NCBI GenBank assembly: GCA_943735955.1
Contig: OX030956.1
Location: 14,753,100-14,817,099, forward strand
Reading direction: 5' to 3'
Source: Piscicola geometra
Taxonomy: Eukaryota > Annelida > Clitellata > Hirudinida > Piscicolidae
DNA: 64,000 nt
The notes under the pieces are model-generated. The model made no database searches. It was given only the letters and a program-made list of their open reading frames with translations, and was not told the origin of the DNA. How positions within the stretch are numbered: the first letter of the stretch is position 1; each line of letters opens with the position of its first letter. Position numbers and translations under genes: made by a program. Shown piece by piece: positions 24,244 to 36,986 of the stretch.

Positions 24244-24587
24244 AACCAATAATAGCCATAATAACTCCTTCATAAAGCCATGTATATGAACGGCTAAAAA
24301 AGCCTTAACAAATTTGATAGAATTACTCACGAAAGGCAACATAATTTTGAAAAAAGTAGAACATCTTTAAATGACCAAAACTTGAATGTTAGAGGACCAA
24401 AATTATGGAATATGTGTAACATTAATTATGATTTCATTCATTTTGTTTAAAAAACATATAAAAAGTCAAGTTTTGATCAATCGAGTTGATTATTAATAAA
24501 TTATTAATAAATTATTTTATTCAATTAGTTTATTTTATAAATCTCTGTCCCATTTCTGTTTGCATCGTATTATTTTTTAATTAAGGT

Positions 24588-24639
24588 GGTCTTCACAAGT
24601 TTTTCTTTTTGGATTTCCATGCTATGCATAATAAACTAT
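24588..24639 (-). repeat. Right arm of the 51-bp inverted repeat
   Basis: Reverse complement of 22000-22051: 'ggtcttcacaagttttt...' through 'catgctatgcataataaacta'. One mismatch was seen. It may be the end of an old DNA element, or an antisense fragment of the same dispersed repeat. Confidence 0.75.
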
Positions 24640-24816
24640 GGAAAAAAAAGTAGTGGCAATAAACTAGAAAAAATGAAATTGAAAAAAAAGAAAACATTTA
24701 AAAGGAAATTGATTTTATGTACTATTGAACCACATAAATTTAAGAAGTTTGAAGCATAAAAATACAATATGAACACAAATAGAAAACTTTAAAAAAATAA
24801 ACATGTAAAAAGATAA

Positions 24817-24945
24817 TAAAAATACAATTAAAATATAAATACAAATAAAATATAAATACAAATAAAATATAAATACAAATAAAATATAAATACAAATAAA
24901 ATATAAATACAAATAAAATATAAATACAAATAAAATATAAAGACA
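24817..24945. repeat. 17-bp minisatellite (AAATACAAATAAAATAT)
   Basis: About seven or eight near-identical units run head to tail, with degenerate units on both sides. Open frames reading repeated Tyr-Ile-Leu-Phe on the minus strand are artefacts of the repeat. Confidence 0.9.
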
Positions 24946-25152
24946 AAAAATATAAATTCAATTAAAATATTTAAAAAATAAAATATAAATACAAACTAAA
25001 TATTAGAACAAAAAGAATTTAGGTAAACAAACACAGAATATAAATATGAAAATAATTTAATTAAGAATATTATATACATACAATTATATTGTGAATACAA
25101 ATATTAAGTGAATAAAAATAAAAGATAAAAATATCAATTATACATATATAAA

Positions 25153-25264
25153 ATTATTTGTGAAACTCCCATAATATAAATTATATATTAAATCATATAA
25201 CATCAAAAATTATTTGTGAAATTCCCATAATATAAATTATATAATTAAATAATATAACATCACA
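25153..25264. repeat. Two-copy 56-bp tandem repeat
   Basis: 'attatttgtgaaactcccataatataaattatat...' is followed directly by 'attatttgtgaaattcccataatataaattatat...', both ending 'ataacatca'. Confidence 0.85.
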
Positions 25265-28200
25265 CATTTTTTGCAAAAACATAAAATAAATATGTGAGAG
25301 CCTTAAAGTAAATTGACCGTTAAATTGACTTTTTCGTCAGGAGATTGCGCTGCTTTCATACATAACGAACATACCTTAAGGGGGAAAAATTCTTAAAAAC
25401 GTGTTTCTTAGAGTCTAGGCTACTCAAAAAAAGCAATCAAATATTTTTTTATTATACATAAAAAAAGAATAGTTACATAAGAAGTGATTTCTATTTATTA
25501 ATATTTAAGTGAAACAAGAAAAATGAGTATTTTCTCTGCGTATTTCTAATATTAACATTTCACCATTTAAAAAAAAACTTTTTTCATCAACGGCTTTACA
25601 GTATTACATTAGTTATTGGTTTTAATTTATTTCATAAACTAAATATTTTGACGGTTCAATGGGAAGAATGTTTGTTATTTAACAAAACGTATTCTTCTAA
25701 ATTATTTTTTTTCAAAAAAAGTTTTTTCTTAGAAAATTTAACTTTTTGTTTTTCAAAACTTGTCATATTCTTACGTGTGAAAATTTTCTGTTTTTCATTC
25801 TTTTTAAAGCTTCAACGAGAGTCGAAAAGATTGTGTATGAGCACTTTTTTGAAATGCCAATAACCATTTTATTTTTTAACATAACTTTCTTCGGTTGTAA
25901 AAAAATTGCAATAAAAAAACATTTTGAAGAGAGAAATAGGTTTGAGAGGAAATTAATCTATACAGTTAATAAGGAAGTTAAAATATTCAATCGTTATTTC
26001 GTTACCGAAAACGTAACTATATCAACCGTTAATTAGCCCTTTTTTTCAATTTAACGGAAGTTAGAGTTTAACTTTGAAATGTTAGTTTTTCTCAGACAAA
26101 AATGTTTTTCTCAAAGAAAAAAACAAAATCAGAGTTTGAAAGACTTTATTCGCTATAATAGTATTAAATTGTTCAAAAAATAAATTACGGATTAAATTTT
26201 TAAACAGCAAACAATTAAATAAAATTGTAAAAAAAACTTTAAAAGCATATAAAACACAAAATGATATTTTTTCTCTTCATGAAAAGTAGCATCTGCTAAA
26301 ATGATGATCTCTTGGCACATAAGATGTACTTGACAATTCAAAACGAATAATATCAAAATCTTTTGATATACTTCGCCTAGATGCTTTTTTGACAAATAGA
26401 AGTCAAAATTCAAAAGTGCCGCATTGATTTGTTTTGACTTGGGCAAGCATTTTCAAAATAAAAGACGAAATTACTGAAGTTTAGAAGAAATAAAACAGTA
26501 ATAACAAAATAAAGTATTTTTAAAAACTGGAAAAAATGTATTTATTTAAAATTTTAAATAGTGCTTAGTTCGTTCCAAAATTAATTTAAAAGATGAATAG
26601 TTAAAGAAAGTGCTCAATTCATTAATAAAGTTTTAACGAGATAACGTTTGATGCCCAGCTCGGCTTTATACCAATGGAAAAAAGGAAATTGTTGCAAATA
26701 TACATCGGGAAACATTACGGGCTAATAAAAATTTTTAATTTGTTTTCTTTCTTTTTATTTTTTCAAAGTATTTAAAGCTGAATTTCTATTCGTGCCAGAT
26801 TGCACTAGTGAATTAACCAAAACCATGACTACATCAAATAAAATTGACAAGCAACTAGAGCTGTATTTATAATATGCGCAAATGAATTTGGCTTTTTCGT
26901 AGATAATTAAATTTTTTAGCAACAAAAGACTATTAATTATTCAAACTTTTGCATTATTAATTGCAGACTTCAATTGCTTAGTTCAATAGAACGGTTTTTT
27001 ATATTTTTCTGATCATTCAAAATATTTGGATACTTTAAAACCCTTTATTAATTTTTGAAAAACTATATTAAATCCTTAGAATTTTGTTGTATTAGTACGT
27101 AATAAAGCGTAAAACTTAAAACATCATAAAACGACACATAAAAAAACGTATATTAGAAAAGTAAAATACTAAAAAGTTTGAATGTTTTGAATATTACCTA
27201 TTCATAAATAAACATAGCTTGAAAATTACTTACATTTTCGGACCAAATCTACTCAATTATGCTACGTTTCACTGACTTTTCAATTATTCTTTTGACGGCT
27301 TGCAAAAACAATATTTATAATTCGCGCTCGGCAAAACTTTGAAATTTTTAATTATTTATGTGGAAAATATTTACAAAATATAACTATTTTAATGATAATA
27401 TATCAATTAATCTTTTTGGCATGATCTCCTTTCTGCAATGATGAAAGGCACTGATGCCTTCGAAGTATAGTTTATTAGAACATTCTTCTTATTCTATTAA
27501 ATCAATTAAGTTCTTCAAAATTATGGAAAAAATTTACAAATACTTGTTTGAAATATAAAAAACGAAAGATATTTTATTCAATTTTCGAAAGATTTCATCA
27601 AGTTTTTTAAGCACGCAATCAATAAAATTATCACTGTTCACACCTACTGTTGCTTCTTCTTAAGTGAATGCTACCTGTTTGAAAATTTAATTTAATCTAA
27701 TTATTTATCATCTTAAAAAACGGAATTATCTACTAGACACATATCTTATTTCAGTTTTTTTAATAAAACGAACATTAAATTATCCAATTTAATTTTAAAA
27801 AACGTAAATATACTAATATATATTAATTTCTTTAAAAAATAATTAATCTTTAGATACAATGCATTTTAATCTACTATTCATTTATATTACGGGTCACCAC
27901 ATTATTTTTTGTCTTACTTTTTATTTTCTGCATCTTTCATTTTGCTTTGTCTTCCTGTTACCCTTTCTCACCACATGCATGTACCTTCTATTTTAGTATT
28001 CTTTTTTCTTGGTGACTCCAACATTGTATGAGATCTCTACAACATTTTCCCGTGTTCAAACTATTTCAATCGTTTTTCTAAATTTGTCACAAAAACATCT
28101 TACCTGCGAGATCACTCTGCTATGCAAATATTTATTTTTTCAAATTTATTTATTTCAGAAGAAATTTTCAGCCTATTTTAGCTCTGTTACATCCAGCTTT

Positions 28201-28294
28201 GCTTTTTCTATTCTGTTTCTTTTGACTACAAATTTATTAATTTAGTAGCATCATAAATTATAATTTACGAATTTTTTTCAAATGGCAGCTTATA
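25265..28294. other. Intergenic DNA upstream of the KCTD gene, no gene seen
   Basis: AT-rich, with only short spurious frames. 'tttttcaaatggcag' just before the KCTD start codon looks like a splice acceptor (AG at 28286-28287), so part of the 5' UTR of that gene is probably spliced from somewhere in this region. Confidence 0.45.
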
Positions 28295-31200
28295 ATGGCA
28301 TCGAAAGACTTGAAAATGTTGGTGAATTTCAACGTGGGAGGCGTCAACTACACCACCACTCTAGGCACCCTCAATAATGTCCCGCATTCCAAACTCAACC
28401 AGACCATCAACAGACTTCTTGATAACGATGTTTCCAACCCTTCTAATCTCGATGCAATTTTCTATCAAGCCGATTCAAGTATTTTTCTCATCGACAGAGA
28501 CGGAGTACTTTTCCGCTTCATCATTGACTTTCTACGTCAACCCGATCGCTTCATTTTGCCTGATGACTTCAATGAAAAAGACCGATTATCATGCGAGGCT
28601 GAATACTACGGCTTGGAAAACTTCAGCGGTTCTTCATCTCTCAATTCTCCAAGCTACCTTCGTCCCAAAGCTTCTCCCCTCTCAGACAAGAACCTCGGTT
28701 ACATCACCGTAGGTTACAGAGGCACGTTTGCTTTCGGAAGGGATGGAGGAGTGGCGGATGTGAAGTTCAGAAAAATGTTACGCATCTTGATAGCTGGAAG
28801 GGTTCCCCTCTGCAAAGAGGTCAGTCCTTGAAGCGTTGAAGTTAAAACCTTGAGAAATTGAAATTGATTATTTAAATAAATAAAATTTATTTAATAAATA
28901 AAAATATTTATTCATCACTAATACATAACATAAATTAATTTGCTAAGGATTTTTAAAAAAAGTCTAATTAAAATTGAACCCAATTAATGACGTTTTGGAG
29001 AAGATTTGAGTACTGCCAAGAGAAAATTAAGCCTATTAACAGAAACTAAGAATGATAATTTATGAATTTCTCTCCTAATATCTGACCGGTTATGTGAAAC
29101 GTAAGGTAATGGCGACCTTGAACGGTTTTATATGCATGCAAGGGTAATGGCCATATTGTGGAAGCGTGAAGTGCATTCAGTCGGCTTATGATTCAAAGGC
29201 TTGCTTCGTGCTTTGAAATGTGATACAATTTGTTCTTCTTTGTTTTATCAAAAATAATCTTTTTATTATAATATTGAAAGATTGGTTTTAATGAAAAAGA
29301 CCTGAAAAATACTTTTGAGTTTGAAAATTTGATTCCTATAGCTTTTCCAAGAAAATAGTTTAGTTCTTAGATTTTCTCATTTTTCTTATAAAGTTGATCA
29401 AAAAGATTTTTGCGATGTTTAAAACAAAATTACGCCAACATTTTAGTGGACCATTTCCTCTAATGACGGCGCCAAACATACTTTTAGAAAATGAAACTTT
29501 TTAAAACTCAAATGTTTAAAAATTCAATTGATTTTATTTAAAAAATGGAAAACAAATTTACTCTGTCTCATCGATATGCAAGAGAATTCCGGCTCAGAGC
29601 ATGAGACGTCATGTCATTACCATTTTCGAGATATTGCTTTGATACAAGTTCAAAATTTTCCATTCAAGTGGGTTCTTCTATAATGTTTGAAAAAAACATT
29701 TTTAACAAAATCAATATTCATAAAATATTATTTTTATTAGATGAATCTAAATGAGAAGTTTAAAAAAAAACTTTTAATAAGTAATTATTGCTGTTGGCAG
29801 CCATTATTTAGTTATTTTGAGCTTAGATTTTATCTAGACATCAAATATTTGTTAAAAAACTAATTAAGATACTTTTAATTAAATTTTTGTAAAACATTAT
29901 TATTTGGTTGAGTTCGGCTCATAAAATAAATGTTGCTCTGAAGAACATTTTATTGCAAGTCAATTACTTCAAAAATAATTAAATTCTGAAAGTTTTATGT
30001 TATTGGGAAAATATAAATTCAGTTACAAAATTGAATGTGAACACATTCGAAACACTTTATAGTTTTCAAATAGAAAAGTATTCGAAGTGAATTATTTCTT
30101 TGAAAAATGTAATTTTCTGCATAAATAGTATGCTATAGAAATTTTTCTTGAAAAATGTTCAAAATAATTTAGAATACTGATATACTTTTGTATTTATTGC
30201 AATATTTGATAAAAAAAGTACTTTTTAAATTAAAAGGTTTTTAGGAAAAAAGAAATGGCGAAGCAACAATTACTATTTTAACTTTTTATTTTTCAAATTG
30301 CATTTTTGTTAAATCTATTAAAAAAATCAATTAAATATTTTCACAAAAAAGTTTTTGAAACATTAGGCATAGATTTTTGTTTTTAACTAAATTAATTGAC
30401 TTCAATCATAGACTTTTAACTATTTCACATGGTAAGAGTTTAAAAAAATGTAAGATAAAATGTCCAATACTAAAAATTTCCATAGATTAAAGCGTACTGT
30501 GAAATACCAACTTGTTTGGACACCCATAATGATCATTTGTAGAAATATTGGCTTTTTATTCGGACATATAGTTAAAAAACTAGAATGTCTATGGTGTTTT
30601 TTTGGCATGCTTTTTGGCAAAGAACGGGCTTTCCGATTCTCCTGCACTGCTTCTTCAGAAGTTTTATATTTATTCATATCAATCAGATTTTAAAAATTGT
30701 ATTATTAAAAACATATTTCAATTATGTTATTAAAAATTTCGTTCATAAAAAAACTGATGAGCTTTAATATTCATCAATTTATCATTTTTAAGTTATTTGA
30801 AAAATAATTTTGTTTGAACATTTAAAAAATAACTATTCAAAAGTGTGCGAATATATTACAATTTCACGGTAAACAAGTATTGCTCATGGATGTGTTGGTT
30901 GGCAGCTATGACGGAAAAGATGAAGTTTATCTCTGTTATCACCACGAAAACACTTTTTGTCGTTAACTTGATTGATTAATTTTAAGAAGAAAAGACAAAA
31001 GAAAAATCATAATTTTAGATTAGGATAAAACTTTTTCCGAAAAAGTAAGTCAAATATAAGCAAAATCTTTTGATTCACGTCTAACATTAGGAATTTCTAG
31101 AACTATTCCCTTCAGAATGGTTTTAAAAATATGCCTTAACGCTAATATATTGAAAAATAAATTATTGAAGAGTTATGTGAAACATTAAAAACGAGGTAAA

Positions 31201-34200
31201 AGAGATCCTTTCTAGCACTTAAAGAATGCTAGGATTCAAAATGTGCCTTTCTAAAATTTTAAAAGTTTGAAAAATGAACCAGTTCGAGTAAAAGAAATTC
31301 TTAACTTTTGATTTAAACACTGAATACAACTATTTTCTAACCGATTTTTAAAATATATAAAATAATGTAGGATCTAAAAGTTTAGTTCAAAAAACTATTG
31401 TCATTAGAGTATATTTAATTTGAATACACATTTTAAAAAGGTTCTTTAAGGTCTACGTTCCAAGATTATTGAATCAAAAAATATATTGGATCATAGGAAC
31501 ATGTTTTGGAAATCTGCTTATTTTTTTAATTGTTAACATTTGTTTTTCATGCGCATATTTGACGCTTAAAGTTTCAACGTATTTGGATGCTACTTATAAA
31601 GTGAATAAATAAATTAGTATTTTTAATGAAAAATAGTTTTGTAATTTTATCTTTTTTTCAAAACTTTTTTTTAAATAATTTTTTAAAAGATACTTGATAC
31701 TTAAGAATGAGAAAACAATAAAAAAATCATTTTAAAGTTGTTTTTAGTTCAGAACGCAACATGCCATCTAAATCGGGAAAATATGACTTTAAATTTGGTA
31801 CCTTTGTGATGCCAAAAAAGGGTATTGTTTGAAAATTAAGTCATTTTTGGTAAGGATCACGGAAGTAAGCTAATTCGAAAATTTAGGAATGACTGCTGTA
31901 ATCAGCCTGATAGAACATAGATGCTTGACCAACAGTTGTTACGAATAATTTTTTACTGTACTAGAATTGCTCAGTGAAATGCAAAATCGTTGTATTGGAT
32001 TAGTGAGAACTGTATGGATAAATCATCGAGTTTAAAATATAATAATAATGATGCAAAATAAAAAAAATTGAATTTTAATGTTTTTATTTCATAACTTCCG
32101 TTTTTCTAAAAGTTAAATTTTTCGATTTAATGGGCTTTTGAAACTTTGTCATCAAGATAACTTGTCTAAAAAATAGAAACTCAACCTTGACATTGGTAGT
32201 TAAATTTTACCGGGTTCTTCTTATACTCTGTTTGCTCAAACGTAAGATTTTTTAAAAACTTGCTGAAACAAAAATTAGGATAAAATAGAATTTGCTTTGT
32301 TTCATTTTCAGTTCTTTTTTTTTAATTAGGCTCAAAGAAACAATTTCCATGGCGTCAGTCTTCAGCTTGTCAAGTTCGTTAATGCTGCCATGAAGAGCCT
32401 CTGCGCACGTTTAAAAATTTTCGAAATGACATTTATTGCTTGTGCTTCAGTTTCGAATTTGGAACGACTTGGAAATCTTGAATGTAGTTATTCTTTTTAA
32501 AAATTTTAGCCACAAAAATGTTTTTATTAATTAACCATACATAGTACTTATTTGGCCTATAACAAATTAAACTTGATGAATGATAGTAGGTTAAAAGCAT
32601 GCAAGCATCCAGGCAAGGCATTAGTCCATATTATGGATGCTTCAAGTCCATTCAGCCGGCCTATAATTGATTTTAGCTTATATTTCCGTTTGCTTCGTGC
32701 TCTGGATGTGACATCACTTACTATGTTTTATTTTATTCGTAATAAATTATAATATTAGAAATTTGGTTATGTGCCACTTAATAAAGCCTTGCAGGACTTC
32801 ATCAGCTCAAATGTTTGCTTACCGGAGTTTTTCCAAGCAAATATAATTAATCGCTTGAAGATTTTTGCCTGCAAACAGAAAGAAAAAAAATATTTTTTTC
32901 AAATAAATGCATTTAAGATTGTTTTTAAAACGGGTAACGTGTGTAACGAAACTCTGTCTCACCAATGGTTTGAGCGCAGCGATGTTCTAGTAGCCATAGG
33001 CTCAAATGAAATTTTGCCGCCCCAGAAGCCCGTTCAAAGTTATACGCTTCTATAATAATGCTAGTCATCATTATGTTATTTTTTTTTTTAATAAACTTTT
33101 TTTTTAACTTTGAAACTTTAAACTTTTTTGCAAAGCTTTTAAATATTACTGAAAAATTAATTTAAATGTTTCATTAAAATAATCTTCTTAACCCTTCTTT
33201 TTGATGCGATCATGAACCTATTTATAGTAAAGCACCGATACCATAAATATGACCAATGTCGATACCTATACTCATTTCTAATTTTTCATGGCCGATACCA
33301 ATACCCGAAAAAAGCCGATACTGATACTGTCGGTGCATTTCTACTTATTTATTTTAATAGCAACAACAACAAAATCGTTCGAAAAAATTTTCTAATGTTT
33401 TCTTCTGAAACTTATCCTAATTTTAATAGTATGATACTGTTTTTACAAAAATATTTACGGGTATGAATACCAAGAATTAAAATACGCTATTACATATTTT
33501 TCCCATTAAAAAACGCTTATTTTCTTTGTTTTTTTGTATAACTATTTGCCTTTAAAAGGGGTTTCAAAGAAGTCTGGCATCATCAAAGCTGAGATTGAAG
33601 GCACAGGAAGCTATTGAGTTTTAAAGTTTTTGGATTTTGAGTGCAGTTCTAATGAAGTCTGTTGCAAGAAAAATAATTTTTTAGTGAAATGTATTGACTC
33701 AATAAATTATTTCTTAGTACAGTGAAATAAAAATACTTTCTGAAACTAAAATACAATATAGAATGCCTAGTTGACAAACTAAGAAAAAAAATCACTAAGT
33801 AAAACTTTGAAAAAAAAAATATCTGTTTCATCGAAATGCAAAGTCATTACCATTTCTTATGTAAAGATGTGATTCAAAAAGTTGTTTTTCTTTTTGGTGA
33901 ACCTTTTTTATAAAAAACTTTTCTAACGCAGGATAGAAATTATTTTAAAAAACATTAACCTTTAGTTTCAAAAAGTCTTACAAAACCTACTTTATAATTT
34001 CTGTCTACACGTACTTGAATAAATTACATGATTCTGCAAGATTTGATTTTAGAAATATTTGTCGATAACGTATATAGGAAGTGTTACACTTATTTTTATT
34101 TGAATGTCGTAGAAAACATTGAACTGATATACGATTGAGGGTGAGATAATCATACGGAACTAATGTTGATCTTTTTATAGTTAATCAATCAATCAATCAA

Positions 34201-36986
34201 ATAGATTTATATAGCGCTCTTTCTTCAAATTCAAGACAATAGTAATTCAGGAATTGTTTAATGTTACTTTTTATGTTACTGAATAATTTTTATTAATAGA
34301 ATTTTTAATTTGCATGTATATATAAAACAACTTTAATCTATAAAGTGTAAAATTTTGTATTTAAACTAAAGTTTTTGAAAGATAACGCTTATCAGAGTGT
34401 AAATAGTTTTTGTAGAGCCATTGGTTATTTAAAATATTTGATACATTTATAATCTGAAAACTTAAGATTATTATTTATTTATTTTAACATTATTTTAAAG
34501 TTGTTAAACAAACATTTTTAAATAGGGACTCTAGAAGCTTTTGAAGAAACGTGAGACAAAAATAAATTATTTATTTATTTACAAAATAGTTTTAATGAAA
34601 ATAATTTTTAAAGAGTAAAAAATAAAAATAATTATTTTAGTATATGAGAAATTATAGAATATCAAGGAAATTCGAAGACAAGCTATTTTCAAAATGACAT
34701 TATAATTACTTGGTAATTTTTTACTTTACCATGTGTCATGTCATAATTTATGGTATTTTAAAAAATATCTAAAAAAATCCCAAAGCTTGCAAAGTGTTTA
34801 CGTTAATGACTTAAACCAGAATCACTCTGGTTAATTCATTTTTTAAGAAAAAAAAATTGTCTGATTTATTTTATTTTCATGCAAAAATAATTTTTAATGA
34901 GATCAATTGAAAGATCAAATGAAAAAAATATATAATTATTTTATTTTCTTAAAAGTTTTTGTGAAAAACTAATCAAAAACAATGTTAAACTTTCGAAAAA
35001 ATTACTAGACATAAGGGTTTCTTAAAACCTCCATTTTATGTATCATCATTCTTTAGCGTGGCGTTTACTTCAAGGCAGATTTGAATTAAACTTTTTGAAA
35101 TAACCTACAACACCATGCATAAGTCTTACATGGTAAGAGACAAACTTTCAAATTTTGAATTTCGCCTTAAAAGCTGGGGCACTTTATGAACAGAGTTTTA
35201 AAGCGTTAGTCCACCACCAATGGCACACTGTCAAAACCATTAAAACTCCTATTTCTTTGCTATATAAAATATACATTGCGATACTAAATTATATTTTGAT
35301 TTCTAGATTGCCGTATTGAATATTTTTTTACTTTTAAGCCTATCTCATTGAGGCTTAAGAAACTTTGTTTTTCATTTTTGCCGCATTCTTTGATTAAGAC
35401 TTGAAGCTTTCTAATGACACGAAATTATAGATGACTTGTTAGAGAAACAGTGGCAATATTAATTCTGATTTTTTATTTATTGTTGTTATAATATTTTTAT
35501 GTCAAAATTTTGGGTACACTTCATACATCTGTTCTTATACGCGGTGTTCCCCGGTAGTTATGTATCAAATTTCTGAGTTTTTTTTGCTTTTCATGGAATG
35601 AGTAAGTGGTTGTGCGTCATATTAAAAGTTTTTTTAGTTTTAAAACTTATTTTTTAGGCTTTCAATATGAAATAATTTGATTTTTTCAGGGTCAGCGAGA
35701 GTCTTTGTTAACAAAAGTTTCCTTAAAACATTTTTATAGAAAAAATTATTTTTTAATATTGATTTGAATGAATTTTTTTTAATAAACTTAAAAAGCTAAA
35801 AAAAGAGTATAATTATTTAGATCATCTTTGTATTGTGTGAAACAAATTTATTATCTTCTAAAATTCAATGTTCAAAAAGACTATTCCAACAGATGCTAAG
35901 TGAAATAAACCAGCTCAACTGACAAATACTCAACTTCAACATTTTCTTTTCTTTGTTTTGTAGTTTCCTTTTTCATCAAAGTTTAAACATAAAAGTTAAT
36001 TTTAATATTTAAAAAAAATTGAAAAAACATTAAAATCTTTAACTAATATTGATATTTTTTCCCTATTTTTTTTATTTCGCAGCAGAAATGAAAGAATTAA
36101 ATTATGAAAAGTATTTGTGGATGAAAGTGTATTTCGTAATTCATCTCACTTCAAACGTTTTTTAAAATTTTTGAGAATAATTATGGCTCGTTATAGTGAC
36201 GATATTGAGAAAAATGAGATTTGGTCGAAACTAACACGTAAAGGAACTGGCCATTTTTCCTTTTTAACGTTTACTAGAAAAAAAATATTCTTTTTAAAGT
36301 GTCATTAAATCCTTTTTCACGTCGTTTTTCTTTTCATTTAGGCATAAACGTCACTCTGGAACACGTAATATTCCACCCAATAAAGCCTTTCACAAATTCA
36401 ATAACCCGCAAAATTTCCAAATAAATTTGACATTTTTGCCAACGCTCAAATGACTAAAATCCAATAATTCAGAATATTTGCACACCTCACTGCAACCGCA
36501 TAAGACAATGTCACAATAATTTCACACAACTCCACACTGCCAACTATACTCAATGCCACTCCACACGACTCACACATAATTTTGAACCACTCTAAACTAT
36601 CTCAGACTACTCAACCAATCAATCAATCAAATCAATTTCTATAGCGCTCTTTCCTCAAATTCAAGAACACATTACTTCACTCCAAGCCACTCGACTTATC
36701 TTTCACCCTCCTCCAACACAACCACCAGGTCTTCGGTGAGCACTTGAACGAAAGCAGGGATCCGGACAGAGGCGAGGCTGACCGATACACTTCAAGATTC
36801 TTTCTCAAGCACTCGTCACTCGAACAGGCGTTCGACATGCTGATGGACTCGGGCTTCCGAATGGTGGGCTCGTGCGGCAGTGGCACTAACGGACTGTCGG
36901 ACTGCAAGCCAGGCATGGAAAGCTCCGAGGAACTGAAGTGGTTGCACTATAACGAGTTCGTTTTCGTGAGAGATCAAGTGCCGTAA
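28295..36986 (+). CDS. KCTD8/12/16-like protein, GABA-B receptor auxiliary subunit family (260 aa)
   Basis: Two coding exons, 28295-28819 and 36729-36986 (TAA), give 261 codons including stop, joined in phase 0 through 'GAG|gtcagt' and 'accag|GTC'. Exon 1 encodes a BTB/T1 tetramerisation domain (residues about 8-110: NFNVGGVNYTTTL, DRDGVLFRFIIDFLR, EAEYYGLE) and the start of the H1 domain (YITVGYRGTFAFGRDGG, IAGRVPLCKE). Exon 2 completes H1 (VFGEHLNESRDPDR, RYTSRFFLKHSSLEQAFDML). The NESRDPDR-RYTSRF block is diagnostic of the KCTD8/12/16 group, in which BTB pentamers bind the GABA-B2 tail and the H1 domain engages G-protein beta-gamma and alters receptor kinetics. The protein stops soon after H1, so it lacks the long H2 region of KCTD8 and KCTD16 and most resembles KCTD12 in layout. 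Exon 2 is conspicuously G+C-rich. Confidence 0.9.
29110..29290. repeat. Decayed dispersed repeat, copy A
   Basis: 'atgcatgcaagg...ccatattgtgga...cattcagtcggcttatgatt...gcttgcttcgtgct' parallels 32590-32760, which reads 'catgcaagcatcc...ccatattatgga...cattcagccggcctataatt...tttgcttcgtgct'. Same orientation, strongly diverged. Class unknown. Confidence 0.45.
32590..32760. repeat. Decayed dispersed repeat, copy B
   Basis: Partner of 29110-29290 in the same intron and same orientation. It could be an old MITE or SINE; no structural hallmark survives. Confidence 0.45.
34181..34237 (-). mobile_element. LINE 3'-tail remnant (type B) in the KCTD intron
   Basis: 'aatcaatcaatcaatcaaatagatttatatagcgctctttcttcaaattcaag': tetranucleotide repeats followed by the AGCGCT-containing 3' end shared with 36615-36667 and 45246-45360. 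This is an extremely 5'-truncated minus-strand insertion. Confidence 0.7.
36615..36667 (-). mobile_element. LINE 3'-tail remnant (type B), 60 bp before KCTD exon 2
   Basis: 'caatcaatcaatcaaatcaatttctatagcgctctttcctcaaattcaaga' matches the tail of the truncated LINE at 45246. It sits close to the acceptor of exon 2, where the branch point is expected, so the insertion was tolerated very near splice signals. Confidence 0.7.

Larger units (their letters stand above)
23618..24255 (-). mobile_element. Insertion with an L2-type 3' tail (minus) and a GC-rich body
   Basis: The left edge (its 3' end on the minus strand) has ATCA-type repeats followed by 'atttgtatagcgccctttactaagtgaacaaaggcgct', nearly identical to the 3' end of the LINE at 39107-39177. 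The body differs from that LINE. It includes a Pro/His-codon-like CCA/TCA-rich stretch at 23760-23930 that partly matches 43140-43200 ('cctcacccaca.caccatga.aatca'), and a GC-rich block at 23930-24100. The insertion splits the LINE around it. It may be one element or two nested ones. Confidence 0.5.
22060..24480 (+). pseudogene. Decayed non-LTR retrotransposon (reverse transcriptase), interrupted twice
   Basis: The frame at 22223-22690 has reverse-transcriptase motifs in order: [16 protein letters not shown], then [14 protein letters not shown], then VPQRSIL (usually VPQGSIL), then LFADDTNIF. The run upstream from about 22150 reads like the preceding 'RPISV...KVFERLM' block with frame breaks. 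After an insertion (22680-23085) the thumb region resumes (NKLALNLKKL, IIFGPKIK, IKFLGLTI). A second insertion follows from about 23618 to 24255. The terminal part appears at 24300-24450 (NLNVRGPKLWN). Several stops and frameshifts, plus the changed VPQGS motif, mean it cannot work. It belongs to a different lineage from the L2-like LINE at 39181. Confidence 0.8.
28820..36728 (+). other. 7.9-kb intron of the KCTD gene
   Basis: The donor is gtcagt and the acceptor ccaccag. It contains short reading frames with no family resemblance, a decayed dispersed repeat present twice (about 29110-29290 and 32590-32760), a 'cgatac'-rich degenerate repeat near 33220-33350, and two L2-type LINE tails (34181-34237 and 36615-36667). 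I see no exon in it. Confidence 0.7.

Noticed and set aside
24715..24961. Minus-strand frames repeating Tyr-Ile-Leu-Phe
   Set aside because: Artefact of the 17-bp minisatellite.
30420..30693. Overlapping plus and minus frames of about 80 codons in the KCTD intron
   Set aside because: Composition is that of the background and there is no motif, start context or splice support.
31760..31830. 'atgccatctaaatcgggaaaatatgactttaaattt' and a similar-looking run near 49507
   Set aside because: The resemblance is short and dominated by AT-rich words; no splice context or longer match.
32330..32415. G+C-richer stretch in the KCTD intron with an open minus-strand frame
   Set aside because: Too short, no paired splice sites, and no recognisable protein; more likely part of an old repeat.
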